Shown here: in pieces, positions 45,136-54,566 of the stretch | Numbering within the stretch: the first letter of the stretch is position 1 | Layout: every line of letters starts with the position of its first letter | Source of the DNA: Lachancea kluyveri NRRL Y-12651 | Lineage: Eukaryota > Ascomycota > Saccharomycetes > Saccharomycetales > Saccharomycetaceae | Assembly: GCA_000149225.2 (NCBI GenBank) | Contig: CM000689.1 | Span: 62,001 to 126,000 of the forward strand | Direction: 5' to 3' | DNA length: 64,000 nucleotides | Notes under the pieces: generated by a model | Database searches by the model: none | What the model was told of the DNA's origin: nothing | What the model saw: only the letters and a program-made list of their open reading frames with translations | Program-made: the position numbers and the translations under genes

Positions 45136-46656
45136 TCAACTTTGTTCCTGGCTTGTTGCGTTGAGCTCGCTCAACTCCTGTGCCTCTCTTTTGCCTCTTG
45201 CAACATCAAGGGCACTAAAAACCGGCAGGGATAGCACCAGAAGCGCAAACAACAGGTAAAAGGAGTACCTGATGTTGTGTGTCTTGTCAGTGATAAGCCC
45301 GATCAAAAAGGGTCCGAGAATCGAAGAGCCCTTGTCCGTGACGCTGAACAGGCTAAAGAAGATGGACTCCTTGCCCCGCGGAATGATCAAGCTGAACACA
45401 GAGCGTGACACCGCAGACAACCCGCCCAGCGCGACACCGTACCAGACGGCCAACATGTACATCTCAAACTTGTGTTTCAAGCCTATGCTGCTGAACAAGA
45501 ACCCAAGGATCCCGTACAACGGGATGATGCTGGCCCAACAGATGATGTAGACGAGGGTCCGCTGTGGGGGCTGTTTGAGACGCGAAGAGAGCAGCTGCGG
45601 GATAGAAAATGCGCCCAAAATGGCATTCACCATGGTGAGGATGCTCACAAAGATGAGGTCCACCGTGTTCATCTTCAACTCAGTTTTGGAAAACAAGATG
45701 GCTGTCGAGTTGATGGTGGTGATCGAGTCCGAGATAATGAACCAGCCCACAAGAAAGATGACCACGTCCTTCAGCAAGCTTGCGTGCTTCAGGGCGTCGC
45801 CGAGTGAGGCCCAGCCGTACCGTGCATACTTCGCAGAACGGCTCCACCTGAACTGGGTGGAGGTTGCAGCGGGCAGAGATACGTCCTGCAAGAGCCAGGA
45901 CATGGGCATCTGCCAAAGGAGCCACCAGCAGCCAACCAGCAGGACTGCCACCTGGATGTTGTCCTGCGAACGGCTCTTCTTCACGAGCACCACGGAAAAG
46001 ATCTGGACAAGCAACGCGCTCACATAACCCACGCTTGAGCCGCGCCCGCTGATAATGGTGGTCAGGTTGTCCACGTCCCAATTGCGGTACGCAGGGTGGT
46101 GTGCGATCATGTCGGGAACAAATACAGGGAGCAGCGAATTGCCCACCACGTTCACGACGCCGTAGCAGCAGTTGGCGACGATGCTCCAGAACGCGAGAGA
46201 GTAGTACTGCGATGAGTTTAGTTGACTGATGAGGATCGTGGAGACACTGCCCAGCAGGCCAAAGAAGAGGAGCACGTTGCTCTTGAACTTGACGGTATTG
46301 CACATGTCGACAATGCCGGACACGGATATCACAATGAGAGTCTGGCACAGCACACTAAGCGAAAAGGTGTACAGTGCGAAACTCGAGGTGTCGATAAAGA
46401 CGAGGTTGTCAAACAGGCCCAGGACACACTTGTCATCCGATGGAGAACACTTTCTGGTGTGGTCGTGCAGTGAGACGCCGTTTATTCTGGCAAACTGCTC
46501 CAGCAGCAACGGGACGTAGGTGGACACCGCAGAAACGATGAAGGGCTCGCTGGAGAAGGAGTACAAGTACCAGCCAAGCACATTGTTCGAGGCTAGCGTT
46601 TCGCGTGACCGTGAAAAGCTATGATCTACGTCTGAAGGCACAGCTAGATAGTTCAT
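45136..46656 (-). CDS. ATG22: Vacuolar amino acid effluxer Atg22
   Basis: Vacuolar membrane transporter that exports amino acids after autophagic breakdown. I used the ATG at 46656 (MNYLAVPSDVDHSFS), giving 506 residues; S. cerevisiae Atg22 (YCL038C) has about 528. Upstream frame extension uses no ATG. The conserved signature GWYLYSFSSEPFIVSAVSTYVPLLLEQ begins the first membrane segment, and the lumenal CxxxxxxC loop HTRKCSPSDDKCVLG follows. About eleven to twelve hydrophobic helices can be seen. The motif GRGSSVGYVSALLVQIF and the late PRGKESIFFSLFSVTDKGSS are family hallmarks. Confidence 0.96.
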   Translation of the reverse strand: MNYLAVPSDVDHSFSRSRETLASNNVLGWYLYSFSSEPFIVSAVSTYVPLLLEQFARINGVSLHDHTRKCSPSDDKCVLGLFDNLVFIDTSSFALYTFSLSVLCQTLIVISVSGIVDMCNTVKFKSNVLLFFGLLGSVSTILISQLNSSQYYSLAFWSIVANCCYGVVNVVGNSLLPVFVPDMIAHHPAYRNWDVDNLTTIISGRGSSVGYVSALLVQIFSVVLVKKSRSQDNIQVAVLLVGCWWLLWQMPMSWLLQDVSLPAATSTQFRWSRSAKYARYGWASLGDALKHASLLKDVVIFLVGWFIISDSITTINSTAILFSKTELKMNTVDLIFVSILTMVNAILGAFSIPQLLSSRLKQPPQRTLVYIICWASIIPLYGILGFLFSSIGLKHKFEMYMLAVWYGVALGGLSAVSRSVFSLIIPRGKESIFFSLFSVTDKGSSILGPFLIGLITDKTHNIRYSFYLLFALLVLSLPVFSALDVARGKREAQELSELNATSQEQS

Positions 46657-48268
46657 TGAAATATTGGCCAATTGTGTGTAGTTGAGTAGTAGTACTAACG
46701 GTGATGGCAATGGCGGCGGTGACGGTGATGGTGTTAGCAGTTGTGGTAGTAGCAGCAGCGGCGGCGGCGGCGGCGGCGGAAGTAGTTGCTCCTCGTAACA
46801 AAAACCTCACCCTACACAATCAGGGGAGAGAGACGCTTTTTTTTTTTTTCTTTTCCTCTCTCCCTCCCCCCCAGCTTCCTTGCACTCTTGGGCCGGATTT
46901 GGAGTATTGTGTATCGTCACATGTGATACATATGTTAGGGGAGGACCGAGAGGACTAGACTGGAGGAGAGGAGCCTTGGAGCGACAAACGTCTTGAAGAA
47001 GCACCAGACTTGTTGTCGCAAGCAATGCAGTTTCTGTGGACAACACATCTGATCTGGACACCGGGTCGGCCAAGATCCCGCTCTATCTGTCGCTTCTTTT
47101 TGGAGACCCGCATGTTCTGGGTAGTGCGGCCTCAGGCTCGAGCTTCGGGATTGCGCCGCTCTTGATGCAATTCTCTTGCGAACTAGAGAGATGTAGACTG
47201 TTTTATGATTATACCAGCGCCAACTATCATCAGTGTAGAAGCCCCGCAAGACTCACAGTCACCACAGTGACCACAGTCATCGCTGCCGTCACATGCACCC
47301 GCAGACTTTGCAACAGGGGATATACCCTACATGAAAACACAGGATGCCCACAAGAGGACGCTCTTTCATGCGCCCATAGAGATCACGTAAATCGCTCACT
47401 GCGAATTTGCAGGTTGAGAAAGTGCGTTTAAAACCAGTAGCTCCAACCTTTAGAGCATCACGTGTCTCTGGCTGCCATACAATAGTAATCCAACTGCTAA
47501 CGTTAAACGGCGCTTCTCCCCCGCTGTAGACGCAGGCCTGAGGGCACCATCGGCTCAAGAGAACCGTGTTTGTCTGTGCTAAACTATTAGCGGAAGCCGT
47601 CTCCACCATTTCCAGGCATACGCCCTCTGAGCCAATAAAAAACCATGCGCCCACCTTGGGAAAGCGGTAGCAACGCCTCGCGCCGCAAAAAGAACAGAAA
47701 CCAAAAAAAAAAAAACAGCCGTTCCCCTGCTGAAAAAAGCCAAGTACTAAAGCTTATTTTTGTTTCTTTTGTGAGCTGGTTTGCCAAAGAAAAACCGGTA
47801 GGCAGCCACTATTTTAAATAACTCTACTGCACCTGTACTCCACTTGCAGTGCCCTACGCCAGGCGCAAATGCCGTTCAAAATTGAGGCGACGAATGTTTT
47901 GCCGAAAGAAAAACCATACTTTAAACATCCAGTGCAATCCCCAAGGGCGGACACGGGTGGTTACACACAGAATGGCGAGAGCTTCTGAACGCCTGCCGTT
48001 TTCTCCCGGCTTGCCCGATGGACCATCTTCTGCTGGTCCGTTGAGAACATTGTCTCACCTACACATTTTCTTTTTTTTCCTTGTGCTCCTCTTCTTTCCT
48101 TGCGCTGGCGTCTTCCGAGGCAGATGAGTAAATTACATATAAAATCATTCCCGAGCATCTAACCTCGTCATCTCTCTCTTTGAGTTTCACTCTGGATAAT
48201 TCTGCCCTTTAGCCATTGTTATAATAGAAATAGTCCACAACACTAAGGGCCTAGCTTTCTTTGGAGTG
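46657..48268. other. 1.6-kb gene-free region between ATG22 and the permease
   Basis: The longest gene-free stretch here. It has GGT/GGC/GCA triplet repeats just upstream of ATG22 (46699-46790), a C-rich/T-rich patch (46838-46880), palindromic ACATGTG (46918-46925), clustered GTCACCACAGT repeats (47261-47282), two near-identical 17-18-bp direct repeats (47780-47796, 47898-47915) and a TATA box (48138-48144). Open frames at 47036-47431 and 47289-47654 lack ATG starts and conserved features. It probably serves as an extended nutrient-regulated promoter. Confidence 0.5.
48138..48144 (+). promoter_or_regulatory. TATA box of the amino acid permease gene
   Basis: TATAAAA, 131 bp upstream of the ATG at 48269. 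Confidence 0.5.
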
Positions 48269-50110
48269 ATGACTAAAGAACATATCACACCAGTTGGATC
48301 CAACCAAAAGTCCATACTAGTCAGCAATGAGCTGAAAGAAAACAACCCCGGCGCCGTGGTTGGCTCCAGCGACTTTACCAACAACGAAACCGATTACCTG
48401 GAAAAAACCTCTGTGCAAAACAGCGGCTTTGAATACCTCGAAAACGAGGGCAACCTCTTCCGCAGGTTTGCCAACTCTTTCAAAAGAGCTCCCGGCTCCA
48501 ACAACCCAGACAAGGAAGATGGCTCCGATGCTGGCGACAAGGGCGACAACAAGCTGAAAAAGACCATCAAGTCCAGACACGTTGTGATGATCTCTCTGGG
48601 TACCGGCATCGGTACGGGTATGCTGGTCGGTAACGGTAAGGCCCTGCGTAACGGTGGGCCAGCCGGTTTGGTCATCGGTTACGCGATCATGGGTTCGTGT
48701 CTGTACTGTATTATCCAGGCCGCTGGTGAGCTGGCCGTGTGTTACACCTCGCTGTCTGGTGGTTTCAACGCCTACCCCTCGCTGCTGATCGATCCAGCGC
48801 TTGGTTTTTCTGTCGCGTGGGTTTACTGTCTGCAATGGCTGTGTGTGATGCCGTTGGAACTGGTTACTGCGTCCATCACGATCAAGTACTGGACAACAAG
48901 CGTCAACCCGGACATTTTCGTCGCCATCTTTTACGTCGTGATCATCACGATCAATGTCTTTGGTGCCCGCGGGTACGCCGAGGCTGAGTTCTTCTTCAAC
49001 ACGTTCAAGGTGCTGATGATATCGGGGTTTTTGATTCTGGGTATTATTGTCAACTGTGGCGGTGCCGGTAATGATGGCTACATCGGGGGCAAGTACTGGA
49101 ACGATCCAGGTTCATTTTCCGGTGACAAGCCAATCGACCACTTCAAAGGTGTGGTGTCCACCCTGGTCACCGCTGCGTTTGCCTTTGGTGCAACCGAGTT
49201 TATTGCCCTGACCGCCGCCGAGCAGGCCAACCCAAGAAAGTCCATTCCCTCCGCTGCTAAAAAGATTTTGTACAGAATTCTAGTACTTTATGTGGGCTCG
49301 ATCATTCTCATTGGCTTTTTGGTCCCTCACAACTCTGAAGAATTGATGGGTTCCGGCGGTTCCGCCACCCACGCGTCCCCATACGTTATTGCTATTGCCT
49401 CCCACGGTGTCAAAGTTGTCCCACACCTCATCAATGCAGTGATTCTGTTGTCCGTCATATCCATGGGTAACTCTGCTTTCTACTCCAGCTCCCGTTTGCT
49501 ATTAACCCTTGCTGAGCAAGGCTATGCGCCATCGTTTTTGAAGTACGTTGACAGGGAAGGTAGACCAACCCTGGCCATGGTTATCTCTTCTGTATTTGGC
49601 TTGATCAGTTTTGTCGCAGCCTCTCCAAAGGAAGAGACGGTGTTTACATGGTTGTTGGCCATCTCCGGGCTGTCCCAGCTGTTCACATGGTCTGCCATCT
49701 GTCTGTCGCACATCAGGTTTAGAAGAGCCATGAAGGTGCAGGGCAGATCCCTTGGCGAACTGGGATTCAAGTCTCAGGTCGGTGTATGGGGCTCTTACTA
49801 CGCCACCGGTATGATGCTACTGATCTTGATCGGTCAGTTCTGGACCGCCATTGCGCCAATCGGCGAGGGCAAGCTAGACGCAGAAGCGTTTTTCGAGAAC
49901 TACCTAGCCATGCCCATCCTGATTGCATTGTACTTTGGCTACAAGGTGTGGAAGAGGGACTGGACTTTGTACATTCCAGCAAGCAAGATCGATCTGATTT
50001 CCAACAGGAGGATCTTTGACGAAGACGTCTTGAAACAAGAGGATGCTGAGTACAGGGAAAAACTGAGAAACTCCGGATGGCTACGCAGAGCCGCCGAGTT
50101 CTGGTGTTAG
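48269..50110 (+). CDS. Amino acid permease, AGP1/TAT1/BAP type
   Basis: Plasma-membrane proton-coupled amino acid transporter of the fungal YAT (AAP) family. The protein has 613 residues from the ATG at 48269 (MTKEHITPVGSNQK). A hydrophilic N-terminal tail of about 105 residues with lysines precedes 12 membrane helices. The first is RHVVMISLGTGIGTGMLVGN, the substrate-binding helix. Other hallmarks are GYIGGKYWNDPGSF, GGSATHASPYVIAIASHG, LAEQGYAPSFLKYVDREGRP and LSHIRFRRAMKVQGRSLGEL. The C-terminus ends in FWC, a palmitoylation signal of this subfamily. Closest resemblance by eye is to Tat1 and Agp1/Bap2; substrate range cannot be read from sequence. It is inserted between ATG22 and SRO9, which are neighbours in S. 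cerevisiae. Confidence 0.93.
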   Translation: MTKEHITPVGSNQKSILVSNELKENNPGAVVGSSDFTNNETDYLEKTSVQNSGFEYLENEGNLFRRFANSFKRAPGSNNPDKEDGSDAGDKGDNKLKKTIKSRHVVMISLGTGIGTGMLVGNGKALRNGGPAGLVIGYAIMGSCLYCIIQAAGELAVCYTSLSGGFNAYPSLLIDPALGFSVAWVYCLQWLCVMPLELVTASITIKYWTTSVNPDIFVAIFYVVIITINVFGARGYAEAEFFFNTFKVLMISGFLILGIIVNCGGAGNDGYIGGKYWNDPGSFSGDKPIDHFKGVVSTLVTAAFAFGATEFIALTAAEQANPRKSIPSAAKKILYRILVLYVGSIILIGFLVPHNSEELMGSGGSATHASPYVIAIASHGVKVVPHLINAVILLSVISMGNSAFYSSSRLLLTLAEQGYAPSFLKYVDREGRPTLAMVISSVFGLISFVAASPKEETVFTWLLAISGLSQLFTWSAICLSHIRFRRAMKVQGRSLGELGFKSQVGVWGSYYATGMMLLILIGQFWTAIAPIGEGKLDAEAFFENYLAMPILIALYFGYKVWKRDWTLYIPASKIDLISNRRIFDEDVLKQEDAEYREKLRNSGWLRRAAEFWC

Positions 50111-50539
50111 ACCGTTTCCTATACTCTAACTCGAAGGCGAATACGAAAACGGGTTCTCCACACTCTTTTATTTTTCTTTGTTGTGTTTTCGTCACCCGTT
50201 CTCTGATTGTGTCTTTTGATATATCAGCTGCCATTTTGCTATATATTTTACATTTATAATGTTTCCAATTTAACTGTAACTTTACTTTTTGATTCCCAAA
50301 AACTGAGAAAAGGTTGCAAGTCAACTAACTGACATGCGCCAGAACCCTACCAACTCTGCAATCAGCAAGGGAACAAATACAAAAAAAAAAAAAAAACAAC
50401 TACATTACAAGAGATGAAAGACGTAAAAAAAAAACAAACGAAACTGGGTAAAAAAGTTATAAACAGACTAAACAGCGAAAATTGGATTGAGAACTAATGC
50501 GGAAGGATTTCGTGTAATGTACATGGTGTTATCAATTCA

Positions 50540-50586
<47 letters not shown>

Positions 50587-50823
50587 CTATTATCTTCTCA
50601 TTCTTCTTCGCAACTTGAGAACTTGTGTGGCGACGTTCAGGTCTTTCTTCTTTTTTTATTTAACTCTTTTTTTTTTTCTTTTTCATTTTTTTTTTTTGAA
50701 TAGATTTTTTTTATTGGTTTTCGTAATCCAAATACAATTTCAGCTTTCTTATTTTGTTGTGTTTGAACGGCCAAGACAATGACGACATAAGATGACGTAG
50801 TATAGTAGTAATGCTGCCGGCTC
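50111..50823. other. Convergent 3' region, permease/SRO9
   Basis: AT-rich, with A tracts (50379-50396, 50425-50436) and a T block (about 50539-50586) and more T-rich sequence at 50665-50712. No gene is seen. Confidence 0.6.
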
Positions 50824-52299
50824 TCAAGCGGATTCAGACACGGGGTTTTGTTTCTGTTCAGTTTGCGGTTCAAAGACTGGTGGTTCCACTTTATGCTCGT
50901 CCAGGTCACTACCTAGCAGGATCTTTTCAACAACAATTTCCACTGGCTGGGCGTCCTCCAAAACCCATTGTTCCCACTCCTTGGCACGAATATAGTAACG
51001 GTCCAAGACAGATTCCTCTTGCTGTGTTTCATGTGCTTGTTTCTTCTCACCTTCTTTTTCTTCACCACCCTCTTTTCCGGCCTTCTGGTCCTCTGGACTG
51101 TCTTGTGCTTGTTCATCGTCCCTGTTCTCTTCCTCGACAGATGCAACAGGGCCAAGAGCGACATCGACAGTGGCTTGTTCGTTAGCCACGATTTCTCTTA
51201 AAGCACCTAGAATCAAAGATTCGTCGCCGCCAAGAGACATGTTAACAATTCTGTAAAACTTGGAGATGGCTGAAAGTGGCACGTAGCCCTCAGAGGTAAA
51301 CTTGGACCTCAGATAAGTGTCCTTGGCCAGGTTTTCTATGCTGAAGTAGTACTCAATTTGTCTGGCAATGTTGGTGACAGCAATGAATGGGTATGGGGGA
51401 GGAGAAGGGTAGAATGGAACGGTGGAAAGGTGGTGTCTTTGGTACGTTCTTGGGCGGTAGTTTTGGTTGAAATGGCGAGGTTGGCGGTTTTGGAATGGGG
51501 TGAAACCTGCTCTCTGTTGGAATGGAGCAAAGTGGGGTGGTCTGAAAGTGCTGTTGACGTTGCCGTTGCCATTAGCGCTATCGGTGCCGTTGCCATTGCC
51601 ATTGTTATGGAATCTTCTCCTTTGAAAACTGCCGGATTTGCTCTGGGCCGGGTTGCCGGTGTGTCTTCTGTATTGACCATTGCTGTTTGGTCTTCTTGGA
51701 GCATGATTCCTCTGCTGTGGCTGAGAGTCTTGTTCTCTTGGTTCTTGTTCTGCCGACTCTAGCTCTGCCTCCTTTGCGAGAGCCGGAATAGAGACAGCAG
51801 CAGATGCTGAGTCTTTTTTCAAGTCAGCCTTAGTGTCATTTTGCTGCTGCTTTTGTTTTCCATTTCTTTTATTTTTCTTTGGAGACTGTTTCTTGCCAGC
51901 ACTGTTAGCGTTGGCACCATTGGGCTTTTTGGATCCGGAAACGACGATGGAAGCCTTAATTGGAAGCCACTTTTCCTTGCCGGTGGCCTTGATCGTGGGA
52001 GCAGCAGCCCTTTGGGACCCGATCTTTCCAACGGCCTCCTGGGCGGATGGCCACTTGCCGGAACGAGAGCCAGTGGCCGCAACCGGAACCGCCTTCCATG
52101 GAGAGCTTTTTGGAATTGGAGCTGGGGTCAAAACAGGCTTTGGAGCCTTTGGTTCTTCCTCTTCCTGAACAGCGACTTCGGCTTCTACAGGAGTCTCAGC
52201 CAGTGCGGGGGCCTGAACTGGGGCCTGAGCTGGGACTGGAACTGGCACAGTAACTTCTTTAGATTCGACAGATGTGGTGATTTCGACTGGAGCAGACAT
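50824..52299 (-). CDS. SRO9: La-motif RNA-binding protein Sro9/Slf1
   Basis: Cytoplasmic La-related protein that associates with translating ribosomes; single counterpart of the S. cerevisiae pair SRO9 (YCL037C) and SLF1 (YDR515W). The protein has 491 residues. The N-terminal two thirds are disordered: valine/proline/alanine-rich (1-60), lysine-rich (KKQSPKKNKRNGKQKQQQND near 135-155), and arginine/asparagine/glycine-rich (about 190-290). The La motif lies at about 300-385, with IARQIEYYFSIENLAKDTYL and FYRIVNMSLGGDESLILGAL. An acidic glutamate/aspartate-rich tail follows, with the typical DRYYIRAKEWEQWVLEDAQ-like segment. Confidence 0.95.
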   Translation of the reverse strand: MSAPVEITTSVESKEVTVPVPVPAQAPVQAPALAETPVEAEVAVQEEEEPKAPKPVLTPAPIPKSSPWKAVPVAATGSRSGKWPSAQEAVGKIGSQRAAAPTIKATGKEKWLPIKASIVVSGSKKPNGANANSAGKKQSPKKNKRNGKQKQQQNDTKADLKKDSASAAVSIPALAKEAELESAEQEPREQDSQPQQRNHAPRRPNSNGQYRRHTGNPAQSKSGSFQRRRFHNNGNGNGTDSANGNGNVNSTFRPPHFAPFQQRAGFTPFQNRQPRHFNQNYRPRTYQRHHLSTVPFYPSPPPYPFIAVTNIARQIEYYFSIENLAKDTYLRSKFTSEGYVPLSAISKFYRIVNMSLGGDESLILGALREIVANEQATVDVALGPVASVEEENRDDEQAQDSPEDQKAGKEGGEEKEGEKKQAHETQQEESVLDRYYIRAKEWEQWVLEDAQPVEIVVEKILLGSDLDEHKVEPPVFEPQTEQKQNPVSESA

Positions 52300-52373
52300 G
52301 GTGCGCTAGAGATGAGAAATGCAAAAGAAGAGCAGAAATACCTGAGAGGTTTATATCGGGAAAAATGCAACGG

Positions 52374-52375
<2 letters not shown>

Positions 52376-52415
<40 letters not shown>
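52376..52415. repeat. (GT)20 dinucleotide repeat
   Basis: 40-bp uninterrupted GT tract 77-116 bp upstream of the SRO9 start. Confidence 0.95.
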
Positions 52416-52418
<3 letters not shown>

Positions 52419-52489
52419 TAAAAAACGCTCTTGGGTCAGACAGGTAGATTTTTCAGGATGCAACGACGGCGGAAAGAGAATAGAAGAGA

Positions 52490-52512
52490 GATGTCCACCT
52501 ATGGTGGACATC
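52490..52512. promoter_or_regulatory. Perfect 10-bp inverted repeat with 3-bp centre
   Basis: GATGTCCACC and GGTGGACATC flank TAT, immediately beside an RRPE and a PAC motif. Likely a site for a dimeric regulator; identity unknown. Confidence 0.55.
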
Positions 52513-52515
52513 GTT

Positions 52516-52537
52516 GAAAATTTTTCAGTGCGATGAG
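52516..52537 (+). promoter_or_regulatory. RRPE and PAC motifs in the SRO9/GFD2 promoter
   Basis: GAAAATTTTTC at 52516-52526 and GCGATGAG at 52530-52537 match the Stb3 and Dot6/Tod6 sites of the ribosome-biogenesis regulon. SRO9, a translation factor, is the more likely target. Confidence 0.6.
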
Positions 52538-52862
52538 CAAAGCGCCGCTGGGAGCAGAAAGCGAAATGTTTGATTTGTCTGCACGCACGGCAAGGGTGGC
52601 ACCCAAACATCCGAGAGTCGAGGTCACATCACGTGCGCATTCCGGCTTTTGCAATTTTTTTTTTTTTTTTTTTTTTTCCTATTTAACACCAGAACTGTTT
52701 CTAAACTACAGAAACAGCGAAGCGTGAAGCCGCAGGTGATGATAAAGAGGGCATCTCGAAGGTTCATGTCAAACAAAAAGTCCTTTGCAACGCCACACGC
52801 CGCAGAAAGACAGCATGGGCCCGGGTCCTCACAGATGCACATAAGAAACTGGAAGGGGCCGC

Positions 52863-54185
52863 ATGGCCTCGGGGGTGCAGGTATATCAAAACGCCGCCAA
52901 GCGGATCGTCAACAACGTAGGACATGGTAAGTCGACGCTACACAACCAGCAGTACTACAAGGAGCTCTCAAAGATACCGTACTGCGGCAATGCCGCCAGG
53001 GACGAGTTCATGAACAGGTATCTGGAGGAGATCCGGGAGTCGTACGCGGCACAGAGTAAGCAGAGCTGCGCGGAGCTGGAGTCTGCACTGGAGCTGGTGG
53101 ACAAGGTGTGGATCGAAAAAGAAGGGTCTGTGCCCGAGGCAGGGACGAGCAAGGAGCTCAAGAAAAAGTACGACGAGGTGGTGCGCAAGGTACAGGATGC
53201 ACACGTGCCCAAGGTGTATGCGGTTCCTGGAACCGGCAGCTTCGAGTACCTCGAGCAGGCTATCCGCATGGTGTTCAGCCAGCGGACCATCTGTTTCAGC
53301 ATCGACGTGGAGGCGTTTGAGTTCAACACCAACGTGATCACAGAGATTGGGATTTCCGTGTACGATCCCCGCGAGAGCGTGTTTTCGACGGTGCCCAACG
53401 TGCGCAACTACCACCTGATCGTGGGCGAGTCACTGCAGCTGCGCAACCGCAAGTTTGTGTGCGACTTTAAAGATTGTTTCATCCTGGGAGAGAGCATGGT
53501 GATGTCGCTGGCCAACTGCGTGGAGTTTATCCAGTCGCTGATCAACTACTACATGGTGCCGGTGACGGCCGAGGACACCACGTGGAACAGGGCGTTTGTG
53601 GGCCACAACGTGAAGGGAGACTTGAAATGGCTGGGCAACATCGGCGTGGAGATTCCACGAAAGCTGGACCACGCACTGACTGTGCACAAGCGAAGCGGCA
53701 AGGCCTCTGTGCCGCCGAACCCAGCAGCAACGCCGGGGCCAACCACAAGCGCAGCGGTCGCGGTGCTGGACACGGAAAAGCTGTACCAAGTGTGCTTTGG
53801 CAACCGGGGCTGTAACCTTGGCAAAGTGCTACGGCTGTTGCGTCTACCGCATGCCTTCCTCCACAACGCTGGCAACGACGCCCACTACACGCTCAAACTG
53901 CTGCTCCACATGTGCGACATCAACTTCCGCAGACACGCACAGCTGGACGACTTCACCATGATGTCAGACCGGATCCGAGGATGGCTTGCACGTGAACGGG
54001 AAGAGCGTAAGGTGCTGCCGATGAGCTACTCGATGGCGCTGTCCGAGTTCAAGAGCAGCAACAGCGGCAGCAGCAATAGCAACAGAAAGAAGCACACCGT
54101 GTCGCAGACCGAGTTTGGCGGGTGCCGCTGGTATGGCTCTGCAGGAGAAGCACTGGTTGCGGCCGGCCGCGGTGGGCACGTGTAG
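52863..54185 (+). CDS. GFD2: RNase H-fold DEDDh exonuclease-like protein Gfd2/YDR514C
   Basis: Single counterpart of S. cerevisiae GFD2 (YCL036W, linked to mRNA export as a multicopy suppressor of a dbp5 mutant) and YDR514C. The protein has 440 residues from the first ATG (MASGVQVYQNAAKRI). A DEDDh 3'-5' exonuclease fold covers about residues 140-360. Motif I reads SIDVEAFEF with D-x-E, motif II has the aspartate in GHNVKGDLKWLG, and motif III reads LHNAGNDAHYTLKLL, giving the H-x4-D pair. So all acidic and histidine positions of an active enzyme appear present. The C-terminal region is serine/asparagine-rich. The enzymatic role is inferred. Confidence 0.9.
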   Translation: MASGVQVYQNAAKRIVNNVGHGKSTLHNQQYYKELSKIPYCGNAARDEFMNRYLEEIRESYAAQSKQSCAELESALELVDKVWIEKEGSVPEAGTSKELKKKYDEVVRKVQDAHVPKVYAVPGTGSFEYLEQAIRMVFSQRTICFSIDVEAFEFNTNVITEIGISVYDPRESVFSTVPNVRNYHLIVGESLQLRNRKFVCDFKDCFILGESMVMSLANCVEFIQSLINYYMVPVTAEDTTWNRAFVGHNVKGDLKWLGNIGVEIPRKLDHALTVHKRSGKASVPPNPAATPGPTTSAAVAVLDTEKLYQVCFGNRGCNLGKVLRLLRLPHAFLHNAGNDAHYTLKLLLHMCDINFRRHAQLDDFTMMSDRIRGWLAREREERKVLPMSYSMALSEFKSSNSGSSNSNRKKHTVSQTEFGGCRWYGSAGEALVAAGRGGHV

Positions 54186-54566
54186 AGTGAGTGCTATGAT
54201 ATTTTTGGATCTCTCGCTCCACGCAGCGTTGCCGGATCGGGTACGGTTGGGGACCCAACAACGGTATTCGTGCCGGCTGGGAGCGCGCGTCACTCGATCT
54301 ACGGGCTCGCGGCCTGCGCAGATTTCTGAGTGTCGTGTCGCGTCGTATCTGTGCAGGCACAGCTCTTGTTAGAGTTGCCTACATAGTGTTGTTTACGTTT
54401 TCCACCCTTTATGCTGGTATGTATCTCCCTTTGTCGTATTTGTGTGTAAATCCTACCAGGCGTATATAAACCCAGCTGAATCTCACTCTGTCAATTTTTT
54501 TTTTCCCACTCTCTCTTCTTCTTGCTTTTGCTTTCCTTCTCCCACAGAATAATTAAAGCATCACCA
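54186..54566. promoter_or_regulatory. GFD2 3' flank and promoter of the GPI wall protein
   Basis: TATATAAA at 54463-54470, 97 bp upstream of the ATG, followed by a T/C-rich leader, marks a strong TATA promoter. No gene is seen in the remainder. Confidence 0.55.

Larger units (their letters stand above)
52300..52862. promoter_or_regulatory. Divergent promoter, SRO9/GFD2
   Basis: Contains (GT)20 at 52376-52415, a perfect 23-bp dyad at 52490-52512, GAAAATTTTTC (RRPE, 52516-52526), GCGATGAG (PAC, 52530-52537) and a T tract (about 52657-52677). Confidence 0.6.

Noticed and set aside
46619-46819. Alanine/threonine-rich frame upstream of ATG22
   Set aside because: It is produced by GGC/GGT triplet repeats in the promoter and is in a different frame from ATG22.
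47036-47654. Two overlapping open frames in the ATG22/permease gap
   Set aside because: Neither begins with ATG, they overlap on opposite strands, and neither shows a conserved motif.
52376-52415. GT repeat considered as an internal telomere-like sequence
   Set aside because: It is a pure dinucleotide, without the irregular or long unit of yeast telomeres, and lies in a conserved promoter.
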